Shown: positions 16,025 to 25,010, counted from the first letter of the stretch. The stretch: DNA of 35,897 bases from Paracoccaceae bacterium (GCA_020425125.1 JAGQRV010000020.1:1223-37119), one strand, 5' to 3'. The notes: generated by a model not told the origin, from the letters alone. Translations and numbers: made by a program.

Positions 16025-16903
16025 ATGCGCGACAGATCGGCGATGTACGGAGTGCTTCTGATGCTGCTCGTGGCATTGATGAGCGCCGCCGATGCCGTCG
16101 TCGTCCGAATGCTGTCGGGCCAGATCCACCCCTTCGTCATCGGCTTCACCCGCACGACCTTCGGCCTTCTGGCCATGCTGCCCTGGATCTTGCGCCATCC
16201 TCACATCCTGCGGACGCGGCGCGTGGGTGTGCATGTGCTGCGGGCGGCGCTCAAGCTCGGCTCGCTGGTGGCCCTGTTTGCCGCGCTCGGAGGCGCGCCG
16301 CTCGCATCGGTGACGGCAATCGGTTTTGCCGCGCCGATCTTCGTCTCCGTAGGCGCGTGGGTCTTCCTGGCTGAATTGCCGCGCCCGATGCGAATCACGG
16401 CGGCGGCGATCGGATTTGTGGGGGTGATGGTCATTCTGCGCCCGGCCATGGAGGGGGGGGCGGCAGCGGTCGCCCTGTGGCTGGCCCTGCTGTCGGCGTC
16501 GCTGACTGCGGCCATCCAGCTCATTCTCAAGGTCATCGGCCGCACCGAGCGCGCTGAGACCCTCGTCGCTTGGAACCTGATCGCCTCGGTCCCGCTGGCG
16601 CTTGGGCCCGCTCTCTGGTTCTGGACTCCGCCGACAGCGGCGCAGTGGGGACTGCTTGCGTTCCAGGGGGCGCTGGGCGCGCTCAATCAGGGCTGTGTTA
16701 CCCGCGCGCTTCAGCTTGCCGACGCGTCGCTGGTGGCGCCGATCGACTTCCTGCGTCTGCCGCTGGTGGCGGTGCTGGCCTACGCATTCTTCGGCGAAGT
16801 CGCCAATCCCGCGACCTGGGTGGGGGCGGCGCTGATCGTGTCGGCGGTGGCGCTGATGGCAGCGACAACGCGCGGGGTCTCGCGCCCGAATGATGTTGCC
16901 TGA
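16025..16903 (+). CDS. EamA/DMT-superfamily transporter
   Basis: A 292-residue inner-membrane protein with about ten hydrophobic segments in two five-helix halves, the layout of drug/metabolite exporters. The first half ends at VGVMVILRPA near residue 140; the second ends with WVGAALIVSAVALMAATTR. GFTRTTFGLLAMLPWIL near 38-54 and LVAPIDFLRLPLVAVLAY near 237-254 are the equivalent conserved segments. GGGGGA precedes the start. A run of eight G at 16453-16460 lies in codons 143-146. The substrate is unknown. The gene stands between two catabolic operons and may export an intermediate, but nothing in the sequence shows which. Confidence 0.87.
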   Translation: MRDRSAMYGVLLMLLVALMSAADAVVVRMLSGQIHPFVIGFTRTTFGLLAMLPWILRHPHILRTRRVGVHVLRAALKLGSLVALFAALGGAPLASVTAIGFAAPIFVSVGAWVFLAELPRPMRITAAAIGFVGVMVILRPAMEGGAAAVALWLALLSASLTAAIQLILKVIGRTERAETLVAWNLIASVPLALGPALWFWTPPTAAQWGLLAFQGALGALNQGCVTRALQLADASLVAPIDFLRLPLVAVLAYAFFGEVANPATWVGAALIVSAVALMAATTRGVSRPNDVA

Positions 16904-16970
16904 AGTGTGAATGATACTGATTTGGCATCACTGTGCATCAAGATCGACCTCGCTATGGGATCTGAAATGC

Positions 16971-16984
16971 ACTAATATTTTAGT
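16971..16984. promoter_or_regulatory. GntR-type operator upstream of the ABC transporter operon
   Basis: ACTAATATTTTAGT is an imperfect palindrome matching 13 of 14 bases of the core of the perfect palindrome at 24905-24922, beside the GntR gene. TAATAT within it could be a -10 box, so a bound repressor would block transcription. It lies 105 bp before the binding-protein GTG. Confidence 0.65.
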
Positions 16985-17089
16985 TGGGCTGGAAGAACGA
17001 GCAGCTTCGCGCCGGCCCCTGTCGACCGTCCGGACCACGCAGCGGGGTTCGGGGACGGGCACAGCGCTGCAGACCAGGAGGAGGAACCC

Positions 17090-18592
17090 GTGAAACTATC
17101 AGTCTATCTGGGGGCGAGTCTGATCTCGCTGGCCGCAGCGGTGCCGGCACTTGCCGCGAACACCGATATCACCATCGTGCTCAACGAGGAGCTCGAGGTG
17201 CTCGAACCCTGCATGACCTCGCAGTCGAATATCGGCCGCGTGTTGCTGCAGAACGTGTCCGAGACGATGACCGAGCTGAACCCGACGAACGGCGAGCTGA
17301 TGCCGCGCCTTGCGGAAAGCTGGGAAGACCAGGGCAACGGCACCTGGCGCTTTCATCTGCGCGATGGCGTGACCTTCTCGGACGGAACCGGCTTCGACGC
17401 CGAAGATGTCAAGCACTCCATCGAGCGCACCCTGTCGCCCGACCTGACCTGCGAGATCGGCGCCAAGTTCTTCGGGGGCATGAAGATCACCCCGACGGTG
17501 GTCGATGCGCACACGATCGACATCACCGCCGATCCGGCCCAGCCGATCCTGCCGCTCTTGATGTCGACGCTGACCATCGTGCCGGCCGAGACCCCGATGG
17601 AATTCACCCGCGATCCGGTCGGAACCGGTCCCTACAAGCTGACCGAATACAATGTCGGGCAGAATATCATTCTGGACCGGCGCGACGATTACTGGGGCAC
17701 GGCGCCGGCGGTGAGCAAGGCGACCTATGTCTTCCGCACCGACGATGCCGTCCGCGCGGCCATGGTGGCCACCGGCGAAGCCGACATCGCGCCGCTGATC
17801 AACCAGATCGATGCCACCAATCCGAAGACCGATTTCGCCTATCCGAACTCGGAAACCACCTACCTGCGGATCGACAGCGCGATCCCGCCGCTCAACGACG
17901 TGCGCGTCCGCAAGGCGCTGAACCTCGCGGTGGATCGCGAAGCGTTCCTGGGCACGCTGATCCCCGAAGACGCCAAGATCGCCACGCACATGGTGCCGCC
18001 GTCGACGCTAGGCTGGAACGCCGACCTGAAGGCCTGGCCCTACGATCCCGAAGAAGCGAAGAAGCTTCTGGCCGAGGCCAAGGCCGATGGCGTGACGGTC
18101 GACACCCAGATCGAACTGATCGGGCGGACGGGGAACTTCCCGAACGTGACCGAGGTGATGGAAGCGCTGCAGCAGATGTTCAGCGATGTCGGCTTCAACA
18201 CCAAGCTGCAGATGTACGAAGTGGCAGAGTGGGTGAAGCTCTACTCGAAGCCCTTTGCCGAGGACCGTGGCCCCCGCATCGTCGAGGCCATGCACGACAA
18301 CAACCGCGGCGACCCGGTCTTCTCGATGTACTTCAAGTATGCCTGCGACGGCCTGCAATCGGGCGTCTGCGACCACGAGCTTGACTCGATGATCGCCGAG
18401 GCCACCGCGGCCACCGGAGACGAGCGCGCCCAGAAATGGAGCGAGATCTTCAAGATGGTGCACGAGGATCTCGTCGCCGACGTGTTCCTGTTCCACATGG
18501 TCGGCTTCAGCCGGGTGTCCGAGCGGCTCGACTTCACGCCCACCATCGCCACGAACTCGGAACTGCAGCTGTCGCAGATCGGGTTCAAATAG
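17090..18592 (+). CDS. Dpp-type ABC transporter substrate-binding protein (SBP_bac_5 family)
   Basis: A 500-residue secreted binding protein. The Sec signal covers about residues 1-22 (hydrophobic, ending VPALAA). The mature protein shows family blocks ELMPRLAESWEDQGNGTWRF at 70-89, FSDGTGFDAEDVKHSIER near 97-114, PVGTGPYKLTEY near 178-189 and NDVRVRKALNLAVDREAF near 267-284. The start is GTG, directly after a strong AGGAGGAGG. It begins a complete transporter operon. Proteins of this family bind peptides but also oligosaccharides and sugar acids. The downstream and co-regulated aldarate genes suggest a carbohydrate-derived ligand, which the sequence cannot prove. Confidence 0.9.
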   Translation: MKLSVYLGASLISLAAAVPALAANTDITIVLNEELEVLEPCMTSQSNIGRVLLQNVSETMTELNPTNGELMPRLAESWEDQGNGTWRFHLRDGVTFSDGTGFDAEDVKHSIERTLSPDLTCEIGAKFFGGMKITPTVVDAHTIDITADPAQPILPLLMSTLTIVPAETPMEFTRDPVGTGPYKLTEYNVGQNIILDRRDDYWGTAPAVSKATYVFRTDDAVRAAMVATGEADIAPLINQIDATNPKTDFAYPNSETTYLRIDSAIPPLNDVRVRKALNLAVDREAFLGTLIPEDAKIATHMVPPSTLGWNADLKAWPYDPEEAKKLLAEAKADGVTVDTQIELIGRTGNFPNVTEVMEALQQMFSDVGFNTKLQMYEVAEWVKLYSKPFAEDRGPRIVEAMHDNNRGDPVFSMYFKYACDGLQSGVCDHELDSMIAEATAATGDERAQKWSEIFKMVHEDLVADVFLFHMVGFSRVSERLDFTPTIATNSELQLSQIGFK

Positions 18593-18605
18593 GGGTCCTC
18601 CCCCG

Positions 18606-18636
18606 GGGAACGGCGCGGCCTCGTCGCACCGTTCCC
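18606..18636 (+). other. Intercistronic hairpin after the ABC binding-protein gene
   Basis: GGGAACGG (18606-18613) pairs with CCGTTCCC (18629-18636), and after one mismatch GCG/CGC extends the stem, leaving a 7-nt loop. It is 13 nt after the stop and 29 nt before the permease start, without a U-tract. This is the same arrangement as the hairpin after the TTT binding protein and fits differential expression of the binding protein. Confidence 0.6.
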
Positions 18637-18665
18637 GCAACCATCGGACCACCCGGAGAACCGGA

Positions 18666-19580
18666 ATGAGACAATTCCTTGCCAGACGCGCCGTCGCCAG
18701 CCTGGTGTCGCTTGCCTTTCTCGTGATCGCGGTCTTCTTCCTGTCGCGCCTGACCGGCGACCCGACCGACCTGTACCTTCCGGTCGATGCCAGCCTCGAG
18801 GCGCGGGAACAGTTCCGCCAGCTGCATGGCCTGAACGACCCGCTGATCGTGCAGTTCTGGCACTATCTCAAGGATCTCGCGGTCCTGGATTTCGGCGAGT
18901 CGATCCGCCGTGCCCGGCCGGCGCTCGACGTCGTTCTCGAAGCCTTCCAGTGGACCCTGGCGCTGGCGCTGAGCACCATGGCGCTGGTCACCGTTTCGGC
19001 CATCGTGATGGGTGCGCTTGCCGCCTTCCATGTCGGCGGCGTCTTCGACCGCATCGCCACCTTCTTCTCGCTGATCGGGGCGAGCGCGCCGGACTTCTGG
19101 ATCGCCATCGTCGCGATCGTGGTCTTCTCGGTGCAGCTCGGCTGGCTGCCCACGTCGGGGACGGGGACGCCACTGCACTGGGTGCTGCCCATCGCGGTCC
19201 TCTTCATCCGGCCTTTCGGCCTGATCCTGCAGGTGGTGCGGGGGTCGATGATCACCGCGCTCGGCTCGGCCTATGTCAAGACGGCGCGGGCCAAGGGCGT
19301 CGCCGCGCGGCCGATCATCTTCGTCCACGCCCTGCGCAATGCCATGCTTCCGGTGATCACCGTGATCGGCGACCAGCTGGCGGGGATGCTGAACGGCGTG
19401 GTCATCGTCGAGACGGTGTTCGGCTTCCCCGGCATCGGCAAGCTGATGATCGACTCGATCCTGCAGCGCGATTTCTCGGTCATCCTGGCCTCGATCATCG
19501 TGACCGCCATGGCGATCTTCATCATGAACCTGCTGATCGACATGGCCTATGCCGTCCTCGATCCCCGAATCCGGTACTGA
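18666..19580 (+). CDS. Dpp/Opp-type ABC transporter permease (DppB-like)
   Basis: A 304-residue inner-membrane permease with about six transmembrane segments. MRQFLARRAVASLVSLAFLV at the N-terminus, then a periplasmic loop with REQFRQLHGLNDPLIVQFWH, is the DppB pattern. The cytoplasmic EAA loop that docks the ATPase is YVKTARAKGVAARPIIFVHA near residues 203-222. VVIVETVFGFPGIGKLMIDSI follows. It is preceded by GGAGAA. DppB-like members average slightly over 300 residues, so it looks complete. Confidence 0.93.
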   Translation: MRQFLARRAVASLVSLAFLVIAVFFLSRLTGDPTDLYLPVDASLEAREQFRQLHGLNDPLIVQFWHYLKDLAVLDFGESIRRARPALDVVLEAFQWTLALALSTMALVTVSAIVMGALAAFHVGGVFDRIATFFSLIGASAPDFWIAIVAIVVFSVQLGWLPTSGTGTPLHWVLPIAVLFIRPFGLILQVVRGSMITALGSAYVKTARAKGVAARPIIFVHALRNAMLPVITVIGDQLAGMLNGVVIVETVFGFPGIGKLMIDSILQRDFSVILASIIVTAMAIFIMNLLIDMAYAVLDPRIRY

Positions 19581-19583
19581 GAG

Positions 19584-20510
19584 ATGACGATGGTTCAGAC
19601 CACTCCCCTCCGGGAAGCCCGCTCAAAGGGACGCCTGGCAACCACCTGGTCCCTGCTCTGCGCCGACAAGTTCGCGCTGGCCGCGGCCATCATCCTGACG
19701 ATCGTCGTGCTGTGCGCCGTGTTCGGGCCCATGTTCCTGGGCGAGCAGGCCAGCCACCAGAACCTGCGCGGCCGCAACGCGCCGCCCTTCGATCTGGCCA
19801 AGGGCTGGCTCTACGTCCTGGGCGGCGACCAGCTGGGCCGGCCGCTTCTCGCGCGCATCGTCGTGGCGGCCCAGAACACAATGGCCATCGCGACCGGTGC
19901 GGTTCTCGCCTCGATGACCATCGGCGGGACGCTGGGCCTGATCGCGGGCAATTCCCGCGGGCGGGCCGGACAGATCATCCCGCGGCTTGCCGACGTGATC
20001 ATGTCGTTCCCGTCGCTCCTGCTTGCGGTGATCGTCCTCTACATGCTCGAGCCGTCGGTCAAGAACATCATCATCGTGCTGGCGATCACCCGGATCCCGG
20101 TCTACCTGCGCACGACCCGCGCCGAGATCCTCGAGATCCGCGAGCGGATGTTCGTGCAGGCCGCCAAGGTCATGGGCGCGTCCGAGTTCCGCATCGTCTT
20201 CCGCCACATGCTGCCGGTGATCCTGCCGACGCTGATCACCATCGCGACGCTCGACTTCGCCTTCGTGATGCTGGCGGAAAGCTCGCTCTCGTTCCTCGGC
20301 ATCGGCATCCAGCCGCCCGAGATCACCTGGGGCCTGATGGTCAGCCAGGGCCGGCCCTACCTGACAACCGCCTGGTGGCTGTCCTTCTGGCCGGGACTTG
20401 CGATCATCCTCGCCACGCTGAGCCTGAATCTACTGTCCAACTGGATGCGCGTCGCGCTCGATCCGCAGCAACGCTGGCGCCTGGAAATCGGAGGCCGCAA
20501 GAATGGCTGA
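19584..20510 (+). CDS. Dpp/Opp-type ABC transporter permease (DppC-like)
   Basis: A 308-residue permease with a cytoplasmic N-terminal stretch, one transmembrane anchor around residues 30-52, and a further five or so segments. The EAA loop is YLRTTRAEILEIRERMFVQA followed by AKVMGASEFRIVFRHMLPVI, near residues 173-212. LAESSLSFLGIGIQPPEITWG is the classic DppC segment. The start is 3 bp after the DppB stop; ATG at 19590 is an alternative. The last codons overlap the start of the ATPase gene by 8 bp. Confidence 0.93.
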   Translation: MTMVQTTPLREARSKGRLATTWSLLCADKFALAAAIILTIVVLCAVFGPMFLGEQASHQNLRGRNAPPFDLAKGWLYVLGGDQLGRPLLARIVVAAQNTMAIATGAVLASMTIGGTLGLIAGNSRGRAGQIIPRLADVIMSFPSLLLAVIVLYMLEPSVKNIIIVLAITRIPVYLRTTRAEILEIRERMFVQAAKVMGASEFRIVFRHMLPVILPTLITIATLDFAFVMLAESSLSFLGIGIQPPEITWGLMVSQGRPYLTTAWWLSFWPGLAIILATLSLNLLSNWMRVALDPQQRWRLEIGGRKNG

Positions 20511-22122
20511 CCATCTGCTCGAGGTTCGGAACCTGTCCGTCACCTTCCATACGGCCCGCGGTCCCGTCCATGCCGTGCGCGACGTGAACTGGCACCTGGA
20601 TCGCGGCGAAGTGCTGGCGATCCTCGGCGAAAGCGGATCGGGCAAGTCGGTGTCGGCCTCCGCGATCATGGACCTGATCGATTGTCCGCCGGGCGAGATC
20701 ACGTCGGGCCGGATCCTGTTCGACGGCCGTGACCTGCTGACGATGTCCCGCGAGGAGCGCCGCCACATCAACGGCAAGCGCATCGCGATGATCTTCCAGG
20801 ACCCGCTGAGCCATCTGAACCCGGTCTACACGGTCGGCTGGCAGATCGAGGAGACCATGGTCATCCACGGCACCTCGCGGCAGGAGGCGCGGCAAACCAC
20901 CGTCGACCTCCTGCGCAAGGTCGGCATTCCCGACCCGGAGGCCTCGGTGCACAAGTATCCGCACCAGTTCTCGGGCGGCCAGCGGCAACGGCTGATGATC
21001 GCCATGGCGCTCGCCCTGCGCCCGGACGTGCTGATCGCGGACGAGCCGACGACGGCGCTCGACGTTACCGTGCAGGCGCAGATCCTGGCGCTTCTAGAGG
21101 AACTGCAGCGCGAAACCGGGATGGGCCTTCTCATCATCACCCACGACCTGGGCGTGGTGGCCGAAGTCGCCGACCGGGTCGTCGTGATGAACGCGGGCGA
21201 GATCGTCGAAGCGGGCGAGGCGAGCGAGGTCTACCATAACCCGAAGCACCCTTATACGCGGAAGCTGATCGCCGCGGCGCCGGGGCAGGGAGAGATGTCG
21301 TCGGGCGTCGAGGAGGGAGCGCCGCTTCTGAGCCTGCGCAACGTGAGCAAGCGCTACGGTACCTTCGAGGCACTCAAGGGCGTGAGCTTCGACCTGATGC
21401 CCGGCGAGACCGTCGCCGTGGTGGGCGAAAGCGGGTCGGGCAAGTCGACCACGGCCAAGGTGCTGCTGCGCCTGGAGGAGGCAAGCGGCGGAAGCGCGAT
21501 CTACAAGGGCCGCGACCTGTTCACACTGTCCCCGCGCGAGCTTTATGAGATGCGGCGGGACATCCAGATGGTGTTCCAGGATCCGACGCAAAGCCTCAAT
21601 CCGCGGATGTCGGTTTATGCACTGATCTCGGAGGCCTGGGTGATCCATCCGGGCATCGTCGAAAGGTCGCGCTGGCGCGCGCGGGTCGCCGAGCTGCTGG
21701 AGCAGGTGGGGCTTCTGCCCGAGCACATGTACCGATATCCACACCAGTTCTCGGGCGGTCAGCGGCAGCGCATCGCGATTGCCCGCGCGCTGGCGCTGGA
21801 GCCGCAGATCATCGTCTGCGACGAGGCGGTTTCGGCACTCGACGTGTCGATCCAGGCGCAGGTCATCGCGCTGCTCGACCGGCTGCAGGATGAACTCGGG
21901 ATCAGCTTCATCTTCATCGCCCACGACCTTCCGGTGGTGCGCGACTTCGCTGACCGGGTCATCGTGATGCAGGGCGGGCGGATCGTCGAACAGGGCGATG
22001 TCCGGCAGATCTTCGAGGCCCCGCGGGAGCCCTATACGCAGGCGCTTCTGGCTGCGAGCCTTGATCCCGATCCCGAGATACAGGCCGAGCGCCGCGCCAG
22101 ACGCCTGGAGGCCGCAGAATGA
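20503..22122 (+). CDS. Fused double ABC ATPase (DppD-DppF type)
   Basis: A 539-residue ATPase with two complete nucleotide-binding domains in one chain, energising the Dpp-type transporter. Domain 1: Walker A GESGSGKS at 42-49, signature FSGGQRQR at 156-163, Walker B VLIADEP near 176-182. Domain 2: Walker A GESGSGKS at 308-315, then FSGGQRQR and Walker [13 protein letters not shown]. The HPYTRKL and [10 protein letters not shown] tails of both domains match the C-terminal oligopeptide-transporter extension, though the cysteine motif that binds Fe-S in some members is absent. It overlaps the DppC gene by 8 bp and the next gene by 4 bp, so the operon is tightly coupled. Confidence 0.94.
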   Translation: MADHLLEVRNLSVTFHTARGPVHAVRDVNWHLDRGEVLAILGESGSGKSVSASAIMDLIDCPPGEITSGRILFDGRDLLTMSREERRHINGKRIAMIFQDPLSHLNPVYTVGWQIEETMVIHGTSRQEARQTTVDLLRKVGIPDPEASVHKYPHQFSGGQRQRLMIAMALALRPDVLIADEPTTALDVTVQAQILALLEELQRETGMGLLIITHDLGVVAEVADRVVVMNAGEIVEAGEASEVYHNPKHPYTRKLIAAAPGQGEMSSGVEEGAPLLSLRNVSKRYGTFEALKGVSFDLMPGETVAVVGESGSGKSTTAKVLLRLEEASGGSAIYKGRDLFTLSPRELYEMRRDIQMVFQDPTQSLNPRMSVYALISEAWVIHPGIVERSRWRARVAELLEQVGLLPEHMYRYPHQFSGGQRQRIAIARALALEPQIIVCDEAVSALDVSIQAQVIALLDRLQDELGISFIFIAHDLPVVRDFADRVIVMQGGRIVEQGDVRQIFEAPREPYTQALLAASLDPDPEIQAERRARRLEAAE

Positions 22123-23057
22123 AACCCGACGTCCTTGTTCTCTATCCGACCCGGCCGAAGGCGATGGCGGCGCTCGACGCCGCCTATGTCCTGCACCGCT
22201 ACGACGAAGCGGCCGACAAGGCCGCGTTCCTGGCCGAAGTGGGCGGAAGATGCCGCGCGATCGTGACCAACGGTCATGCGAAACTGACCCGCGACATGGT
22301 CGATCAACTGCCCGAACTCCGTCTTGTCGCCTGCGCGTCGGCCGGCTACGAGTCGATTGACGTTGCGGCGCTGAGCGAGCGCGGGATCAAGCTCACCACG
22401 ACGTCGAACGCACTCTTTGACGATGTCGCCGACACCGCCGTGATGCTGATGCTGGCGGCCCGGCGCGATCTCGTTCGGGCGCACGCCTATGTGGCGTCGG
22501 GCGACTGGGGGCGGAAGGGGATGTACCCGCTGCAATCCTCGATCTCGGGGAAATCGGTGGGGATCGTCGGCATGGGCACGATCGGAAAGGCGATCGCGCG
22601 CCGGTGCGCGCCGATGAACGTCTCCATTGCCTACTATGCGCGGAGTGACAAGGGCGTGCCATGGCGCTTCGAGCCCGACCTGGAGCGTCTGGCGCGAGAG
22701 TCCGACATTCTGATCGTCGTCGTTCCTGGCGGGCCGGAGACGCGGAACCTGATCGACGCCCGGATCCTTGCAGCGCTCGGCCCCCGTGGAACGTTGATCA
22801 ACGTCGCGCGCGGCTCGGTCGTGGACGAAACCGCGCTGATCGACGCGCTCGGGTCCGGTGCGCTGGGTTCCGCAGGGCTCGACGTCTTCTGGAACGAACC
22901 GAATCCCGATCCGGCGCTGACCGGCCTGCCGAACGTGATCCTCTATCCGCACCATGCGTCGGGCACCGAGGAGACAAGGGACGCCATGGCGCAACTGGTC
23001 GTCGACAATCTTGCGGCGTTCTACGCCGACCGTCCGCTGCTTACCCCGGTGAACTGA
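22119..23057 (+). CDS. D-isomer-specific 2-hydroxyacid dehydrogenase (GhrB-like), first copy
   Basis: A 312-residue NAD(P)-dependent dehydrogenase reducing a 2-keto acid or oxidising a D-2-hydroxyacid. The nucleotide loop GMGTIG is at 151-156. The catalytic set is Arg231 (NVARGSVVDE), Glu260 (FWNEPNP) and His278 (YPHHASG). RLVACASAGYESIDVAALSERGI near 68-90 is the usual substrate-domain block. It overlaps the ATPase stop by 4 bp (ATGA), so it belongs to the transporter operon and probably acts on an imported compound or its breakdown product. Glyoxylate, hydroxypyruvate or a keto-aldonate are reasonable substrates. It is paralogous to the gene at 27819-28778. Confidence 0.88.
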   Translation: MKPDVLVLYPTRPKAMAALDAAYVLHRYDEAADKAAFLAEVGGRCRAIVTNGHAKLTRDMVDQLPELRLVACASAGYESIDVAALSERGIKLTTTSNALFDDVADTAVMLMLAARRDLVRAHAYVASGDWGRKGMYPLQSSISGKSVGIVGMGTIGKAIARRCAPMNVSIAYYARSDKGVPWRFEPDLERLARESDILIVVVPGGPETRNLIDARILAALGPRGTLINVARGSVVDETALIDALGSGALGSAGLDVFWNEPNPDPALTGLPNVILYPHHASGTEETRDAMAQLVVDNLAAFYADRPLLTPVN

Positions 23058-23079
23058 CGCCGCCCAACCGGAGACTGCC

Positions 23080-24123
23080 ATGTCTGCCTTCCGCTATTTC
23101 CGCTGGGCGTTCGCTCTGACGGGGGCCGGTCTGATGCTCGCCTTCTGGCTCGGCTGGATCTATTCCGGCTCGCTGGCCGGGGCCTTCGGGTTCTTCCTCA
23201 TCGGCCTCGTGCTGGCGATCCTCGAGATCTCGCTGTCCTTCGACAATGCGATCGTCAATGCCAACAAGCTCAGCCGGATGACGCCGGTCTGGCGCCAGCG
23301 GTTCCTGACCTGGGGCATTCTGATCGCGGTCTTCGGGATGCGGATCCTCTTTCCGCTGCTGATCGTGGTGATCGCCGCCGGAGTGGGGCCGATCGAGGCG
23401 CTGGTCCTGGCGGCCAGCCGGCCCGCGGAATATGCCCGCATCGTCGGCGAGGCGCATCTGTCCATCGCCGCGTTCGGCGGCGCGTTCCTGATGATGGTGG
23501 CGCTGAGCTATTTCGTCGACGAGGGAAAGGAGGTCGACTGGATCGCCGCCCTCGAACGCGGGCTGCGCCGCTGCGGATCGGTCCGCGGCGCGGAAGTCGC
23601 CTTCGTGCTCGCGGCGATGCTGGTTGTCGCGATGATCCTGCCTCACAAGGATCTCGGCACCTTCCTGCTTGCGTCCGTCGGCGGTCTGGCGGCCTTTCTC
23701 GGTGTCGACATGCTGGGGCATGTGCTTGACAGGCCGGACACGGCCAAGGCGATCGGGCGGGGCGGGCTGGGCGCGTTCCTCTATCTCGAAGTGCTCGACG
23801 CGTCGTTCTCGTTCGACGGCGTGATCGGTGCCTTCGCGCTGACGCAGAACCTGTTTCTCATCGCCATCGGGCTCGGCATCGGGGCGATGTACGTGCGGTC
23901 GATGACGGTCATGCTGGTCGAACGGAAGACGCTGAGCGAATTCCGTTACCTGGAACACGGCGCCTTCTGGTCGATCCTGATCCTGTCGGTCATCATGTTC
24001 GCGCAGACCCTCTGGCATATTCCGGAGCTGATAACCGGGGTCCTCGGCGCCACGTTCATCGCGCTCGCCTTCGTCTCGTCGATCCTGCACCGGCGGTCCG
24101 AGGCGGAAAGCACTAGTTCCTGA
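23080..24123 (+). CDS. DUF475 / TerC-like integral membrane protein
   Basis: A 347-residue membrane protein with about nine hydrophobic segments. The two halves carry matching acidic motifs: LEISLSFDNAIVNANKLS (SFDN at 53-56) and LEVLDASFSFDGVIGAFA (SFDG at 244-247). These internal repeats are the hallmark of the TerC/DUF475 group, some members of which export manganese or are linked to tellurite and metal stress. It follows the 2-hydroxyacid dehydrogenase by 22 bp, so it is probably in the same transcript, although no obvious link to sugar-acid uptake is known to me. The 3' end overlaps the converging GntR gene by 11 bp. The biochemical role is unknown. Confidence 0.85.
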   Translation: MSAFRYFRWAFALTGAGLMLAFWLGWIYSGSLAGAFGFFLIGLVLAILEISLSFDNAIVNANKLSRMTPVWRQRFLTWGILIAVFGMRILFPLLIVVIAAGVGPIEALVLAASRPAEYARIVGEAHLSIAAFGGAFLMMVALSYFVDEGKEVDWIAALERGLRRCGSVRGAEVAFVLAAMLVVAMILPHKDLGTFLLASVGGLAAFLGVDMLGHVLDRPDTAKAIGRGGLGAFLYLEVLDASFSFDGVIGAFALTQNLFLIAIGLGIGAMYVRSMTVMLVERKTLSEFRYLEHGAFWSILILSVIMFAQTLWHIPELITGVLGATFIALAFVSSILHRRSEAESTSS

Positions 24124-24841
24124 AGTAGTCGGGATGCCGGGCGCGCAGGATATCCACGCGGCTGATCGTCCGGCTGAGATGCTCCCGGATTGCCGCTTCG
24201 GCAGCCTCGGGGTCATGGGCTTCGAGCGCGACGATTATCCTGTCGTGTCCGTCGAGGATGTTGGCGATCTTGCCTCCGTCCGGCATGTCGAGGCGACGCA
24301 GACGGTTCAGATGACCAGATTGCGCACGGAGGACGGCGTGAAGGCCGGGCTGGCCGATCGCGGTCATCATCGCGAGATGAAACGCTTCGTCGAGATCCTG
24401 GAACATGACGATCTCGTCGGGATTGTCAGCGATGGCGCGTTGCATCGACAGGATGGACCTCAGCCGCGCAATCAGCACGTCATCTGCGGTCTCGGCGAGC
24501 ATGCGCACCACCTCGATCTCGGTGGCACGGCGCAGGAAATGCGCTTCGTGCATTCGCGCCGTGTCGATGCGCGTCACCACCGTCTTCGATTGCGGGAAGA
24601 TCTCGACCAGTCCTTCGGCTTCGAGCTTCTGCAGCGCGTCCCGGACCGGCGTCTGGCTGACCGCGTAGTCACGCGCGAGGTCGGTCCGGGAGAGGACCGT
24701 GTCGGGTGGAAGTTCCAGCGAGATGATCCGGTGGCGCAGCGAATCCAGAATGCGTCCGGACGCCGTCTGGCTGCCGGCCCCAGCCGAGGTTGCGAGCCGG
24801 GACAGCGCTTCTGTCGGGGAACTGGATATCTGCATCGCCAT
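24113..24841 (-). CDS. GntR-family regulator, FCD subfamily, likely master regulator of the flanking operons
   Basis: A 242-residue regulator. The winged HTH occupies about residues 26-95, with ILDSLRHRIISLELPPDTVL and DYAVSQTPVRDALQKLEAEG. The FCD domain has metal-type residues in QDLDEAFHLAMM, DGHDRIIVALEA and IREHLSRTI. It is transcribed away from the SDR-KdgD operon, with an 18-bp perfect palindrome between the two starts, and its other end overlaps the ABC operon's last gene. A near-identical site precedes the ABC operon, so it probably represses all three units until a sugar-acid intermediate binds. The ribosome site is weak, and the ATG at 24835 is an alternative start. Confidence 0.9.
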   Translation of the reverse strand: MAMQISSSPTEALSRLATSAGAGSQTASGRILDSLRHRIISLELPPDTVLSRTDLARDYAVSQTPVRDALQKLEAEGLVEIFPQSKTVVTRIDTARMHEAHFLRRATEIEVVRMLAETADDVLIARLRSILSMQRAIADNPDEIVMFQDLDEAFHLAMMTAIGQPGLHAVLRAQSGHLNRLRRLDMPDGGKIANILDGHDRIIVALEAHDPEAAEAAIREHLSRTISRVDILRARHPDYFRN

Positions 24842-24890
24842 GCCGCCGCTTCTGCCTGCCCTGAATAATCGTGGCGAATGCCTGTACGAG

Positions 24891-24936
24891 TTGCAAGCGG
24901 TCTCGTACTAATATATTAGTACATAAGAACGTCGAA
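24891..24936. promoter_or_regulatory. Overlapping divergent promoters around the GntR palindrome
   Basis: Rightward: TTGCAA (24891-24896), 17-bp spacer, TATTAG (24914-24919). Leftward: TTCGAC (24936-24931), 17-bp spacer, TATTAG (24913-24908). Both -10 boxes lie within the palindrome and are generated by its symmetry, so one bound dimer would block both directions. Confidence 0.5.
24905..24922. promoter_or_regulatory. 18-bp perfect palindrome, candidate GntR operator
   Basis: GTACTAATATATTAGTAC is perfectly self-complementary. It lies 64 bp upstream of the GntR start and 88 bp upstream of the SDR start. The 14-bp core recurs with one change at 16971-16984, upstream of the ABC transporter operon. 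I saw no other close copy between or next to the other genes in the window. Confidence 0.8.
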
Positions 24937-25010
24937 TCTGAGATGCGGAGAGAGGCGAGGCGGGACTCTCTCTGATCTGCTGCCTCTGCCCGAATGAAGG
25001 GAAGCGCGAT

